Part shown: positions 22,448-34,805 of the stretch, one piece after another
How the letters are laid out: every line of letters starts with the position of its first letter
Position numbering within the stretch: position 1 is the stretch's first letter
Source: Pyrus communis
Taxonomy: Eukaryota; Streptophyta; Magnoliopsida; Rosales; Rosaceae
Direction of reading: 5' to 3'
NCBI RefSeq assembly: GCF_963583255.1
Contig: NC_084814.1
Coordinates: 21,500,762 to 21,564,761, forward strand
DNA length: 64,000 nucleotides
Notes under the pieces: generated by a model
Databases searched by the model: none
What the model saw: the letters and a program-made list of their open reading frames with translations, nothing else
What the model was told of the DNA's origin: nothing
Program-made: the position numbers and the translations under genes

Positions 22448-25400
22448 TCAGTCAGGTAGCTCAGAACGCTCCCTCCTAGCCGTATCTGTCATTGTACTCA
22501 AGAACTTGCTAGGGTCACAACCGTAAGGATTTGCGAGAGCCGCATGTGCTAGGAACGGAAGCTTTCTCAATGATCGCCCACTCAATCCCTAAAGAAACCA
22601 GAGACAAAATCAACTATCAGATAGACTGAAAAGGGCCTAACTTACAACTTTAGAAGGCAAGGAATTGAATCCGTTGCTGACCTCGCATGCTTCTGCAGTT
22701 TCGAACAATTGTTTACACAGGCGTAGTGGCGTCTGGGCATCTTGTACCTCAGGTATATTCAGTTTCTCTTTCAAGCTAGCAAAGTTAGGAAGCATGCTTT
22801 CACAATCCTACAATTTACAAAGTTCATTACGAATGGCTTGGAACATTCCCACATACTCGAGGGAGAATTTTAATATGTTAAAACTTTAGTTACAGTATCA
22901 GAACAGAACAAGGTTAGCCAGACAAATGCACCTCTAGATGTGATAAGATTCGTGTTCGTATAAGTTCATGCAAGCAGGATCTTAGGATTTCATAACGCGC
23001 TTGCAAAGTTGGGGGACCAACATATGCTTTGATATCAGCTCGATCAACAAACGCAATATCTGCAACCCAAGAAATGGTAAATCCATACATACTAGGATGG
23101 TGAAAGTTAATTTTTTTCCCTTCCACAGAGAAAATAAAGTATTTCTCTTTCTCTAGCTTGTCAGAACCAGAGAGACCTCGTGACTGACAAGAGAGACTGA
23201 TAGAAAGAGAACCAGAAAGAGACTAAACTCTTTAATATAAGGGAAAAGTATATCAACTCTTGGCAAACTACAGTTTACCTCTCCAATCTACAGATGAAAA
23301 ATTGCAAGCAAACCTCGAGAAATTCATTTGTAGCCTTACCAATTGCAGCGGTTATGTTCGACGTTGTCAGAATTATAACATTTGGTGCTGATTTCAATTT
23401 ATCCAGCTGAGTTAGCAGCGCATTCACTACCTGGCATGTCAATGTTTAGGTGTTAAATGAACTCAAACTGAGCTATACTGAACTGTATCGAAAATGTTAA
23501 ATGTAAATTGTCTGCATTATTCAACCAAAAAGCTTAGAAAGTAGTCTGGAATAGGATAAAGGAGAAAGTACGGTACCCGAATAGAATCTGAAGGTTCGGA
23601 GCCAGATAAAGCAGCTTTTCTAGCAGCAGCAAGGCTTTCTACTTCATCTGCAACATCACCGTATATTCATGAATTATAATCCAAATGGAAGATATATGAT
23701 CATAAAATGAAAGCTCACAGTGAAAATAAATCTCACCAATCAAAACAAATACCAGATTGTTTTCCTCCTCAACCATCTCCTGAATTTTTGAGAAAAGCTT
23801 CGCAACCTACGATTGAGAAATACTTTTAATGAAAACAGAGAACTGCATGTACCAAATCCAACTCCTGTTAACAAAGAGCAAAAGCACCTTTTAGGACTTG
23901 CAGTATCAACTACATACCAACTTGCCACTCTCAGAGAACCATTTACTGAATAAAGAATGTGCATTAACTTCAATCAGTTGGCATTGCGGGTACCTGCAAA
24001 GAATAAAATACTGAGTATGGGAATCTACACGGATGCACATCCATTTTAGTGATGCATATTCATCTGAACAAGATAATACATCAACAAACCTGGAGTTAAA
24101 TCGAATAGAAAGTTTTTGAGCCAGTGCTTTGCATAAAGAAGTTTTACCAGTCCCTGGAGGTCCGTGTAAAAGAACAATGCTGCAAAGAGATAAAAACAAT
24201 CATATAGGTGCCAGAAAGCAATTCCTCATCAATAAAGGAAATAACAAGCATATGTGTATAACTGTACATAGATGAAATCAACAAACAATTCCTTACCGAT
24301 TCCACGACACAAGGAAAGGATTGACACCCTTTTCAGTAAAAAGCAATGCACTAGCTGCATAACGCAGCAACCTTTGCTTGAGACCAGATTCATAAATTAG
24401 GCTGCAAAAGTAGATGAGCACTGAGCACGTTACATTATCAGTTGATTTCAAACTACGAAGGAGAAGAAAATTAGAGAAGTTCCAAACCAACCTTTCCCAC
24501 ATGCCATCGAATTCCTTTGCAGGAAGGATCCATTCGTTGAAGGTGGAAGGTTGTCCATCCCCACTTATATCCTCACATGCTCCCTCTTCGCTAAGCTAAT
24601 GAGCACATACAAGCAGGAGATCAACACTTGAATAGATATCGAGTCCCAAAGTAGTCCAGATGGTACACCTATTACCTGGAAAACATGCACAACAGGTTTC
24701 ACTTGCCAGAACAAAAGGATCTCATGGTTCTGCACCCACTCATCTACAAAAACAAACAGTTCAAGCATCAGAACCGGCAAATATCTTAAGACTTCATCCT
24801 CCTCCTCCTTTTTGTAGTACGTAAAGTATCACAAATTTTGTGCAGTCAGATTTCTGTTTTATCAGATGAAAAGTTGCAGTATTGATTATAGCTGACCATC
24901 AGTTTCAAAATTTCTTCACTTTGCCTTCAAAAAAAATAACCCGTGACTAGTTCAAAGATAAAAAAGAATACCCGTATCGCAAATACAGATACTTTGCACA
25001 TTTTCTGTTAGAAACCGATCATCAAGAGGCACCGGCACGGGTCCATCAGAATAGCTCAAACTCCTCTTTTCAAGCATTCTAAGCATTTGACAAAAGAAGA
25101 AGAAGAAGAACAGAAAACAAAAGCACATTATGTTAATCCTCAGCGCTGATTACCGAACTTTGCCAAACCGTTAAGCTAAGCAGGCATTTCATCAAACACA
25201 TAAGACCCAATTGAGAAACAACTGAAAAATCAAAATCGATGATTCTAATTAACGAATTTAACAGCACACCTCTCAACGGCAGACTGCACGTCGTTGGCCC
25301 GAGCTGTGCTGGAGGGCTTGAGGCTGACTTCAACTGAAACCCACAATCAATTTCTCTTAAAGAAAGTAAATTTACGACTAAATCATCAACACAGCCTCAA

Positions 25401-25604
25401 ATTAGAACAAATTGGCTCAAAAACTAAGAGCAACAACTAATTGAAGGCAAAAACGACGCCGTACACACCTGAAACGAGGACTTTGTCTTGGGGAAGAATG
25501 GGAGAAGGAGCTGAGTCTACTGTGACGCCGCCGTTTTGGTCGGGGATGCCGGCGTCTTCTTGGGGGTTTTGCATAGAGACCTCCATGGGACTGGGAGCGC
25601 TCAT
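22448..25604 (-). CDS. PCH2: PCH2/TRIP13-family AAA+ ATPase (pachytene checkpoint protein 2 homologue)
   Basis: Multi-exon minus gene. The ATG at 25604 gives [17 protein letters not shown]. Exons include 25604-25469, 25333-25270, 25078-24972, about 24743-24677, about 24597-24493 and about 24403-24298. Further exons encode Walker A ([20 protein letters not shown], about 24180-24100), Walker B/sensor ([20 protein letters not shown], split near 23740 and 23640), the arginine-finger region ([19 protein letters not shown], near 23350/23050) and the C-terminus ending ERSELPD at 22448. The N-terminal part matches the PCH2 adaptor-binding domain. The enzyme remodels HORMA-domain proteins (HORMAD/ASY1, MAD2) in meiotic chromosome axes and the spindle checkpoint. 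All ATPase motifs are intact. In plants it is also called CRC1 (rice). Confidence 0.92.
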
Positions 25605-27258
25605 TCTTTGGGGGTTTAGGGTTTAGGGGGGGCTATGAAGTGGAAAGCATCAGATAGCTGAGAGCAGCTTGGAGAATGGAGGAGATGAGCGAAACCCTAG
25701 ACCCCAACAGAAATCTGGGAAATTGTTCTTCGAAATGAGCGGGAAAATTTGAAGGATTATACTTCTGTGTACATCGATAATGCTATTATGCATTTTGGAC
25801 CGACTACATTTCACACCTCTATATGTGATTTTGAAACAGGCCATGAAGTTTTAATTTTCTCACATTGCTCTTTACCGTTTTGAAATTATAGCAATTTACA
25901 TATTTTTGTCTCATGAATTGTTTAAATTTCACTAAATTGATGATATAGTGAGCATAAAATTCGTAACAGAATTGATATATAAGCCGCATTTACATCACAT
26001 TCGTCACCAAAAAACTCATCACTGCAATTAGAAATTCAAATCTATCAAAGGTGAAAATTGATACAATTTTAGGATCTTAAAAGAGAATATGAGAAAATTG
26101 AAATCTCATGGTCTGTTTTAAATCACTTCAAACTTTGAGGATGCAAAATGTAGTTAGCCTATATATTTTTTCTTAGCTCAACAAATGTGATTGCTTGTTC
26201 CCTTTAGGAATAAGTTATATGTTTTTTAAAAAAAAATTGGTAAAATATGTTTTGGTTTACGTGCGGAAAATCTACAATAGCTTGCAACTCAAAATAAAAT
26301 GAGTTGAGATTTGAAGAACATATTGTACATCTTCATCACATTTCTCTACTCCACAGATATACCAATGCACTTAAATCACGAGATATTGTAGCCACACTCG
26401 TTGATATGAATGACATAATTCGACAATTAACTTTAATTTGCTACATTTTATCGCCCAAAGAATACATTTGTGCTAAAAGAATCAAATGTCGTCACTTCTA
26501 TAATAATTTATGTAATAAATAAATAAATTTAAATGTGTGTGTGAAGAAAATTGAGATTTCCCCATAAAACCAATTGACAATATAAAAAGTAGCTCAATTA
26601 CTTATAAGCATATGCAATGTTCATTTTTCTTTTTTCTTTTCCGGGATGTGAAATTAATATTCTCAACAATGTGTCACATACCCTCAATTTTAGAGTACTT
26701 TCGTCAAGTAATGTCTCTCTTGATGTCTATAACAAAAATAAGACTTTTAAGTAAGGGTGCAACTTAGGTAGATTGACGCAGATTGACCAGTCACCGCAAC
26801 CCTAACTTTGCTTTCATAATTTTGGGATTGGGTTTCAGTCAGGTTAGGCTCACTTGGGTTGGGTTAGAGTTGCACAACTTTACTCAGCTCAATCGTGTAA
26901 CATCTTGTTTACAAGATTTTTTTGGAAAGTTTGAGCTGAATAACGTGAATACTAGTTAAAATTTGGACTTCGAAATTATGCCAAAAGTTTGATTCAGGCT
27001 ATTCTCCTAAAAAGTACTTTCTCATTCTATAACACCAGCAATGAGGCTAGCCCAGCCCATTTTTCATGCCCATTTCCCGATCTGTAAGCGTTCACCTCAC
27101 AAGCTTGTGAAAGACAAAATTCTTACGCCCACAAAAAGGATATGGTTGCCTAAACTTATCTCCGTTTGACACAGTACCAATTTCTGAGGCTCTAAGTTGC
27201 TCAAAGACAACATGCATGGCCCATACAAGACTTTGTTAGAGCAAAAAACTAACTCACC
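25605..27258. other. Divergent upstream region between PCH2 and the 135-aa gene
   Basis: The PCH2 5' leader and promoter lie in about 25605-25760. The rest is AT-rich with no recognised gene. A GGTTGGGTT-type dispersed sequence occurs near 26830-26870. Confidence 0.4.
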
Positions 27259-27666
27259 ATGAAGCAAAAGTTACAGCTTGAAGATGACAGAGAACTTGAA
27301 ATCCTCAAGGCTGTGGCACAAGCTTGGTACAGCCACTCCGGCAGCTCCCGGCCCATGTCCAAATTTGACGCCCGCCCGAGAAATTACAACGGCCAATCGC
27401 CATCCCGGTTCAAGCTTGAAGCAATGAGAAAATCATCATCAGCTGGTGGTACAAAATGGGATTTCGGGCAGTCACTATGGGATGCTTATGAGATTGTGGC
27501 CGTTTCGAAAAGGTTAGAGACAGGGCTAGTCCTTGATGAGTTGGAGAGTGTGGCACGAGTCCGTCGGAGGCGTAGGGAGAGCAAGCACAGCCTTAGAAGT
27601 TTATTCAATAAAATATCTTTAAGAACATTTGATGAGGCTAATGTTCCCCCAGATGACGATCCATAA
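27259..27666 (+). CDS. Uncharacterised small basic plant protein (135 aa)
   Basis: Single-exon ORF with ATG in good context (CACCATGAA). No signal peptide or membrane segment. The N-terminal third is helical and charged (QLEDDRELEILKAVAQAWYS). A Ser/Arg-rich linker with PSRFKLEAMRKSS follows, then a conserved-looking aromatic block (KWDFGQSLWDAYEIVAVSKR) and an Arg-rich segment (RVRRRRRESKHSLRSLF) that could act as a nuclear-localisation or RNA-binding patch. The acidic tail is DEANVPPDDDP. Composition and codon use are gene-like. The function is unknown; no domain recognised. Confidence 0.7.
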   Translation: MKQKLQLEDDRELEILKAVAQAWYSHSGSSRPMSKFDARPRNYNGQSPSRFKLEAMRKSSSAGGTKWDFGQSLWDAYEIVAVSKRLETGLVLDELESVARVRRRRRESKHSLRSLFNKISLRTFDEANVPPDDDP

Positions 27667-28442
27667 TTCGTGGCCTTGTTTATTTTTTGCAGCATTATTG
27701 CTCTTGTTAACATAATTTTTTCTCCGAATATCTACGATTTTGACACTAGGAGTGCAATAAAAAAAAGGAGAAAAGTCTGAATTATATGTGTGTTATTTCT
27801 TTTTTGTGTGAAGAAATTGTTAATCTTTCAATCTTCATTTGCTTTGTTGGAGATCAAAGTCCTTGTGTTAAGCTAAAGTAGTACTGCGCATCGTAACTTT
27901 TGGCAAGCGAATGGTGTATCGCGGTATGTTACCAACAATTGGTTTCGATTGATTTCTGCAATGATGTATAAAAGTTCTATGTTGGAGAACCAAACTAAGT
28001 TCTGCAGATGGCATAAGACATGAGGTAGAGCAGGATTTTACCAGATGTTTTCGCCCGTCTCACGGAAAAAACACCAAGGATTAGCATTTAGCATCAGTTC
28101 TTTTACCGTCAATTCTCAAACCATCACAAAGTCTTACACACTTACTTGCTGCGGGAGTAAATATCACACATACCGCTGCTGCTGCAGTCTTGTTTCAATA
28201 ATTAAAGATTAATAACTGAGACAAAAAGGAAAAAGAAAAACTAATAACACGAGAATAACAATAAGTAATAATAACTTGTTTATTTAGGAAGTGAAATACA
28301 TTAAACATGACGATGGCATCTTATTAAGAGCCTAATTAAGGAAGTTCATCAGAACGGAGAATTGCAGGCACTTTATTTATATAAGTCATGGGTTGCTTAT
28401 AGTTTGCCCGCCAATCATCCTTGTCAAGAACTCTCCGGCACC
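27667..28442. other. Convergent intergenic region
   Basis: 3' flanks of the two converging small genes. AT-rich; nothing further recognised. Confidence 0.4.
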
Positions 28443-28808
28443 TTAGCGTGGTTTGAAGGTCCTCCACTTGAAGAGCTCAAACCCCTTGTGCTTCTGCTGG
28501 ATGTAGCCATCGGCCTCAACATCAACAGTTTCCTCAGACACGACACAGTTCCCGTCTTTGTCGCACTGCGTGACTCTCTCGGTCACTTCAACCGTCTTGT
28601 GAACTTCCGGCTTGTACTGCGGGTTCTGCTGACGCTGTTCGTAGTACTGACCGCCATAGCTCTCTCTCCCAGGGGCCTGGTTGCTGAATAGGGTTTGGCC
28701 ATGAGGGACATCAGTGAGGACACTAGGGGTTCTTGCCATCCTATGCACATGGGAGTAATAGTCGTTCCCATTTTGGTGCTTGGTTGGGTACTCGTAGCTT
28801 CGCCTCAT
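28443..28808 (-). CDS. Uncharacterised small hydrophilic protein (121 aa)
   Basis: Single-exon minus ORF starting MRRSYEYPTKHQNGNDYYSH. The N-terminal half is rich in Tyr, Asn, Gln and Gly (GRESYGGQYYEQRQQNPQY) and probably disordered. The C-terminal half is a Val/Glu/Thr-rich block with CDKDGNCVVSEETVDVEADG, which resembles a short EF-hand-like or beta segment but lacks a full calcium loop. It ends GFELFKWRTFKPR. No signal peptide or TM. A TATA box sits 80 bases upstream on the same strand, supporting a real promoter. The family is not recognised. Confidence 0.7.
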   Translation of the reverse strand: MRRSYEYPTKHQNGNDYYSHVHRMARTPSVLTDVPHGQTLFSNQAPGRESYGGQYYEQRQQNPQYKPEVHKTVEVTERVTQCDKDGNCVVSEETVDVEADGYIQQKHKGFELFKWRTFKPR

Positions 28809-28887
28809 TTTTTTCTTTTTTTTTTTTTGCAGTCACAAATTCACAAGTACCTTGAACTTGAAGCATTAGGAGGATGCAAAAGCTTCA

Positions 28888-28896
28888 ATTTATAGG
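28888..28896 (-). promoter_or_regulatory. TATA box of the 121-aa gene
   Basis: Minus strand CCTATAAATTGAAG, about 80 bases upstream of the ATG at 28808. The spacing fits a 5' leader of roughly 50 bases that includes an A-rich run. Confidence 0.55.
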
Positions 28897-29118
28897 CAAA
28901 TTGGTTTGGCCTTTATTCTAAAATGATAAGGGTGGCATCTAGTTCTGCTGACATGGTTCTAAAAATCTCCGCCTAACACCGCTTAGGCGCTAGACGGCTG
29001 GCTATCATCCCGATTAATGCCTAGACATTTGAAAATTAAGAAAGGATGCCTAGACCTGTTGAGGCACCCGCTTAGACCGCCTAGAGACCTGCCTAGCCCG
29101 TCTAGACCCATCTAGGCA

Positions 29119-30133
29119 TGTCACACCCCGAGCCCGAAAATATTAATTTCGGGAAATGATATTGGTGACAGCCCAAAAACGTTGCTTTATTTCGCAGAAT
29201 TTTAAATCACGATTCTTTATTTAAATTCCTTAACTCCCTCTCAATAAACATAAACATAAACATAATTAATTTATAAGGTTAATTCTCATTTTATTTACCA
29301 ATTTCCTTTTCTTTGTACCAATTCTCAACAAAGGATTTAATTCGATTATTTAAGGCTGCATCTAACACAGTTAGACTGCCTACGTACCCTGGAACGGGAT
29401 CAAGCCTTTCGCAGTTCACCTTTCCATAAATTCAAACCAAATCCAAATATATTCATTTAATCCCACATATACCACAATCGTATTAATATTCAAACCATAG
29501 CAATTAGGTCTCAAAAGCATAATTAGAATAACGAAGTTCGCATAAAAACACAATGTCGGCTCCCTGGTGGCGGTCGGCCGCCCCGGCTTACCGAAAAGTT
29601 CAACTATTTCTAAAAATTCTCAAAAATTACAGAAATGAAGATCTCAAAGAGTAGAGCAAACTTTATACCTACAGCCAAGTCCAATTTGGCCTGAAAATGC
29701 TCCAATTTGCCTCGAACTCACGGGAAACCCTATAATTTAGGTGACCTCGATCCATGTCCTCCGTTGTTCCACCACCCCATCCAAGGCTTGGGACATGTTC
29801 TTTGGTTCACAAGGAGTCCATTGATAGTGGTGGTGGTCGGATTTGGCTTCAGAAAACGGCGGATTGCCGCCAAGGAGCTCTGGTGCACCCCGCACCCACC
29901 ATGCTAATTACACGATTTCCATAGCCTCTTATCTTGAGTTTTTGGAGTGGATTGGGTAAAGGGGAGGTCGTGAAATGATTTCCCAAGGTTTGATCGACGT
30001 GATTCGCCGGGAAACCAATGAAAACCACCGGAGAAGATGAGGAAAATGGGTCGGATCGCTGGGTCCATGTGATCCAGTGTTCCCCCATCTCTATCCCTTT
30101 CCTCCTGGTTCTCTCCTCCCATTGGTCACCCCC

Positions 30134-30164
<31 letters not shown>

Positions 30165-30561
30165 TCCTTTCTTCCTTTTCTCATTTCTATTCTTTCCTTT
30201 CAATCACAGTCGTCCATCACTCATTTTTTCTTTCATCACAGCCACACACGTGGCACAGCTCATTGCTCCAGATTTTCTGGAGCCTTCTAAAATGGAGTAA
30301 AATTACCCAAATATCCCTGACTTTAAACGTTAATAACTTTTTCGTTATAAATCCGTTTCACGAACGATTTTCACCTACGTGCTCGTAGGATCATCCTCTA
30401 TCCAAATATGTCAAGAGATATGCCAAAATATATGAAGATAAAATACATTACCATATAATTACGTTAAGCCAACTAGTCGCATTTAACTTCTCACAACCAT
30501 AAATCGATTTATTTTCGATTTTCTCCACATATTCATATCTTTAAATTTTCAGGGTATGACA
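29119..30561 (-). repeat. 3' LTR (minus sense) of the non-autonomous element
   Basis: Begins TGTCACACCCCGAGCCC and ends GGGTATGACA. Compared with the partner LTR it lacks about 90 bp after CTAGTCGCATTT (30480), a deletion between short TTT repeats. It contains a C18-type homopolymer at about 30129-30156. Confidence 0.9.
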
Positions 30562-30571
30562 TTCACCTCCT
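30562..30571 (-). promoter_or_regulatory. Polypurine tract
   Basis: Minus strand AGGAGGTGAA lies immediately before the 3' LTR, at the position where plus-strand DNA priming occurs. Confidence 0.75.
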
Positions 30572-32234
30572 GTTAAAATAAATCTCGTCCCCGAGATTTC
30601 AACCACCAAGTTACGAAAATAAATTAAAACTAATTCCACTATTTCTTTTATGGTGAATATAATTATAATCTCAGTCTACAATTTTATTCAAGCTCCGGAA
30701 ATAATTAAACCAACGAATAGTAATCGTGATTCTCACTCACACTCTCAAATTCTCAGCCACATTCATTGGCAAAATAAGTATAAAAAATTCTAACCATGCC
30801 CAATGGCAAAATAAATATCCACATTAAGCCAAAATTTCTCATGGCCTCCGTTGGCTATACACAGCCGTTACCACAATTGTTCTTCTAATTTTTTTTTTTT
30901 TTTACCACCATTATTAACGATACCAACAAAAAAAATACTCAATATTGGCAGCATACATATTATAAATTTCCAGCCATAACTATTTTCAGCCAATTTAATA
31001 TCAAAATTCGAAGTCATCCATTAGTAACCTAGTAGAATCTCAAAATTTCAAGCCAAAGCTTTATAATTGACAAACCGAATATCAAAAATTTCAACCAAAT
31101 TCATTGGAAATTCCCAATCACACTCACTGATTAATGGAAAGAAGATTAAAGCCAAATTCCAAACACCACTAACATAAATTCTCATTCTATGATTCCTTTC
31201 ATTTTCGCAATTAACTAAATTGCCCATGGTAAAAATTTAAAGCCTTTTAAATCTTTCTTTCAATTGCTTTTCTTTTTAATTTACTTCAAAGTGCAGCCAC
31301 AATTATAATAAATGAGTGACTCACTCTTTCAGAATGCCATTCACATTTCATCAATTAAAAGAGAAAATTGAAATATGTAACACTCTATTAACCAACAAAA
31401 ATAAACCTTATTTATCACATAGCCACAAGAATAAGTGCTCGTCCTCAACTTGGTTCGCAATAACCAATTCAACAATGACAATTTATAACTGTGGTAACCA
31501 AACCCATTGAAATTAAATTTACAAACTTCTCCATCAATTCTAGCTGTAATCGTCAGTGGCTAAGTAAATATCACAATATCAAACCAAACCACTAAAATAG
31601 ACCTTAGCAAAAATTCCAACCAAAACCATAGTCATTATTTTGGTAAGAAAATAAAAAGAAGTATATGAACATGTTGTCATGAACCCACACAACACCCCCA
31701 AATTTGTCACGATACCACATACTTATTTTGGCATGTCAAGAGGCAACAAATTGTGTAGAAAATAGAGCATCAATGAATCTCTTTTAACTAAGAGTGGTCC
31801 AATAATTTCCTCTTACATTTACAAATCTAAAGGCAAATCCCAAGCCGTGACTATCATGGCTAACAAAATATCATAATTTCATGCCATAATTCCTCTTATT
31901 TTAAATGAACTCAAATTTCATTCCATAATTTCATTCATATCCACCCACCATTCTCATTATAATGGAAAACCATAATCACAGTTTGTAATTTCATTCCCCT
32001 TCAACAAATCACCATATCTTCCACAAATATTAACATTTCCAACCACATTTATTGTTGGCCATAACATTTTAAAATTTCTATCTACACTTATCATTGACAA
32101 AACAATGATTTCACCATCATTTTCTTTTATTTCAATTAGTGACTAGTAGGCTGGAAAAGATTGTAATATACCTGGCCAATACACATCACACTTTCTTTTT
32201 CTTTTCTTCTTCTATTTTTTTTTTTTTTGGTCCT

Positions 32235-32425
32235 ATTCACATCTACGGGCCTTTTCCACCCAATTTCACATTCACATGCCTTTCTTGCCCAATTTCACAT
32301 TCACGGGCCTTTTTCGCCCCATTTCACATTCACGGGCCTTTTTTCGCCCCATCTCACATATCCACGGGCCTTTTTGCCCAATTCACATATCCACCCTTGT
32401 ATCCACGGGCCTTTGTGCCTAATTC
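32235..32425. repeat. Tandem repeat, about 30-bp unit, in the internal region of the LTR element
   Basis: Five to seven degenerate units built on CACATTCACGGGCCTTTTT, then YGCCCAATTT, with the unit length varying from 24 to 33 bp. Confidence 0.8.
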
Positions 32426-32917
32426 AATTTCTCAAGTGCCAGGTATAATACAAATTCTCCATCTACTTATCACCACCTCACAATCACCTTAACATTCAAC
32501 ATTTTCATAATGCATAGCCTAATATCGATTCAATTCAAGATTAATCCAAAACTTTAATCAAATGCTCATCTTCGAAGCTATAACATGAATACGATATTTT
32601 AAAATTTTCCTACTCCCATTCAATTCAATTCAAGGCATCATAATTCACAATATATGCATTCCACATAATTCCCGTCATACTCATAGAACTTATGAAATAA
32701 TGCAATATAAACGCAAATCACAATTCCCATTAACGAAACTTTCATATTTACCAAGGAAATTGCACCACAATCATAATACAATTTATATATGTATTTCACA
32801 TATAAAACGTGAATGCCACTTTATTCCTAAAAATATGAATTAATGTAACCACAATGCATGTCATAATTCACACCAACAAGACTCACGAATAGTGTATCTT
32901 GTAGAGTTGGATCATCT

Positions 32918-32929
32918 GCTCTGATACCA
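32918..32929 (-). promoter_or_regulatory. Primer-binding site, initiator tRNA-Met
   Basis: Minus strand TGGTATCAGAGC, complementary to the 3' end of plant initiator tRNA-Met, located two bases inside the 5' LTR. Confidence 0.88.
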
Positions 32930-32931
32930 TT

Positions 32932-34454
32932 TGTCACACCCCGGGCCCGAAAATATTAATTTCGGGAAATGATATTGGTGACGGCCTAAAAACTTTGCTC
33001 TATTTCGCAGAATTTTAAATCACAATTCTTTATTTAAATTCCTTAACACCCTCTCATTAAACATAAACATAAACATAATTAATTTATAAGGTTAATTCTC
33101 ATTTTATTTACCAAATTCCTTTTCTTTTTACCAATTCTCAACAAAGGATTTAATTTGATTATTTAAGGCTGCATCTAACACAGTTAGACTGCTTACGTAC
33201 CCTAGAACGGGATCAAGCCTTTCGTAGTTCCCCTTTCCAAAAATTCAAACCAAATCCAAATATATTCATTTAATCCCACATATACCACAATCATATTAAT
33301 ATTCAAACCACAACAGTTAGGTCTCAAAAGCATAATTAGAATAGCGAAATTCGCATAAAAACACAATGTCGGCTCCCTGGCCGTGCGCCGCCGTTGCGGG
33401 TGGCTGTCGGCCGCCTCGACTCGCCAGAAAATTCAACTATTTCTAAAAATTCTTAAAAATTACAGAAATAAAGATCTCAAAGAGTAGAGCAAACTTTATA
33501 CATGTGGCCAAGTTCAATTTGTCCTGGAAAGGCTCCAATTTACCTTGAACCCATCGGAAACCCTATAATTTGGGTGACCTCGATCTATGTCCTCCGGTGT
33601 TCTGCAGCCCCATCCAAGGCTTGGGACATGTTCTTGGGTTCACAAGGAGTCCATTGATAGTGGTGGTGGTCGAATTTGGCTTCAGAAATGGAGGATCGGC
33701 ACCAAGGAGCTCTGATGCACCCCGCACCCACCGTGCCAATTACACGATTTCCATACCCTTTTATCTTGAGTTTTTGGAGTGGATTAGGTAAAGGGGAGGT
33801 CGGGAAATGATTTCCCAAGGTTTGATCGACGTGATTCGCCGGGATACCAATGAAACCACCGGAGAAGATGAGGAAAATAGGTCGGGTCGCTAGGTCCGTG
33901 TGATCTGGTGTTCCCCCATCTCTCTCTCTTTCCTCTCGGTTCTCTCCTCCCATTGGTCAGCCCCCCCCCCCCCCCACAAATTCCTTCATTTTCTCATTTC
34001 TATTATTTCCTTTCAATCACAGCTGTCCATCACTCATTTTTTCTTTCATCCCAACCACACACGTGGCACAACTCATTGCTCCAGATTTTCTTGAGCCTTC
34101 TAAAATGGAGTAAAATTACCAAAATATCCCTGACTTTAAATGTTAATAATTTCTTCGTTATAAATCTGTTTCACGAACGGTTTTCGCCTACGCGCTCGTA
34201 GGATCATCCTCTATCCAAATATGTCAAGAGATATGCCAAAATGTATGAAGATAAAATACATTACCATATAATTACATTAAGCCAACTAGTGGCATTTTCG
34301 TCATTTCCACTTAACAATAATTTTACTACGAAAATTATAATAATTCTCGGAAACAGAACTTTAAAAGTTTTCAATTTAACTTCTCACAACCATAAATCGA
34401 TTTATTTTCGATTTTCTCCACATATTCATATCTTTAAATTTTCAGGTTATTACA
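32932..34454 (-). repeat. 5' LTR (minus sense) of the non-autonomous element
   Basis: Begins TGTCACACCCCGGGCCC and ends GGTTATTACA. It aligns along its whole length with 29119-30561 apart from scattered substitutions and the block at about 34290-34375. Confidence 0.9.
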
Positions 34455-34660
34455 AGGCACCCGCCTAGGTCACAGCTCACTTAGACAGAAAATATATCAC
34501 TTTCATTTTGCATTTTTTTTCAATAAATTGTAAGAAACTTGTTGCATGCTTAAATAAACACACATTATATCCTTGTTTCCCATATTTTCATTAGGCTCCA
34601 GCCCGCCACTCGACCAACGCCTAGTGTCTTTTAAAACCTTGTGTAGAATAGATGGTTAAG

Positions 34661-34805
34661 TGGATTGAAAATGAAATAGACCTAAGGAAGACAAAAGGAC
34701 GCAGTGAAAATTTACATATTTGTTGTCCAAGCTACGTTTTGGTGCATTGAAGATGAAATAGAACGAAGGAAGACAAAAGGACGCATCGGAAATTTACATA
34801 TTTAG
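34661..34805. repeat. Tandem duplication, about 70-bp unit
   Basis: Two copies share GGAAGACAAAAGGACGCA and GAAAATTTACATATTT-type sequence (34661-34730 and 34742-34805). Confidence 0.75.

Larger units (their letters stand above)
29119..34454 (-). mobile_element. Complete non-autonomous LTR retroelement without coding capacity
   Basis: Two LTRs in direct orientation, 29119-30561 (1,443 bp) and 32932-34454 (1,523 bp), with TG...CA ends and identical AGGCA target duplications (29114-29118, 34455-34459). The minus orientation is set by a tRNA-iMet primer-binding site (TGGTATCAGAGC) 2 nt inside the 34454-32932 LTR, and by a purine tract AGGAGGTGAA directly before the other LTR. The 2,370-bp internal region has no gag or pol reading frame, so it must be mobilised in trans. 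The GGGGACGAGATTT.. stretch before the PPT resembles the 3' end of Gypsy internal regions. ORFs within the LTRs are chance frames, duplicated because the LTRs are duplicated. Confidence 0.93.
28955..34638. mobile_element. Older TIR element (GCCTAGG-rich) split by an LTR retroelement
   Basis: The left terminus GGTTCTAAAAATCTCCGCC is imperfectly inverted at the right (GGCG.. read from CGCCTAGTGTCTTTTAAAACC, 34618-34638). Both halves (28955-29118 and 34455-34638) are rich in CGCCTAG/CTAGGCG motifs and lack ORFs. Removing the inserted LTR element restores a continuous sequence of about 350 bp. No target duplication was seen. Confidence 0.5.

Noticed and set aside
29849..30388. ORFs on both strands near 30 kb and their twins near 34 kb
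   Set aside because: They are frames through the two LTRs, including a poly-C run; no protein family fits.
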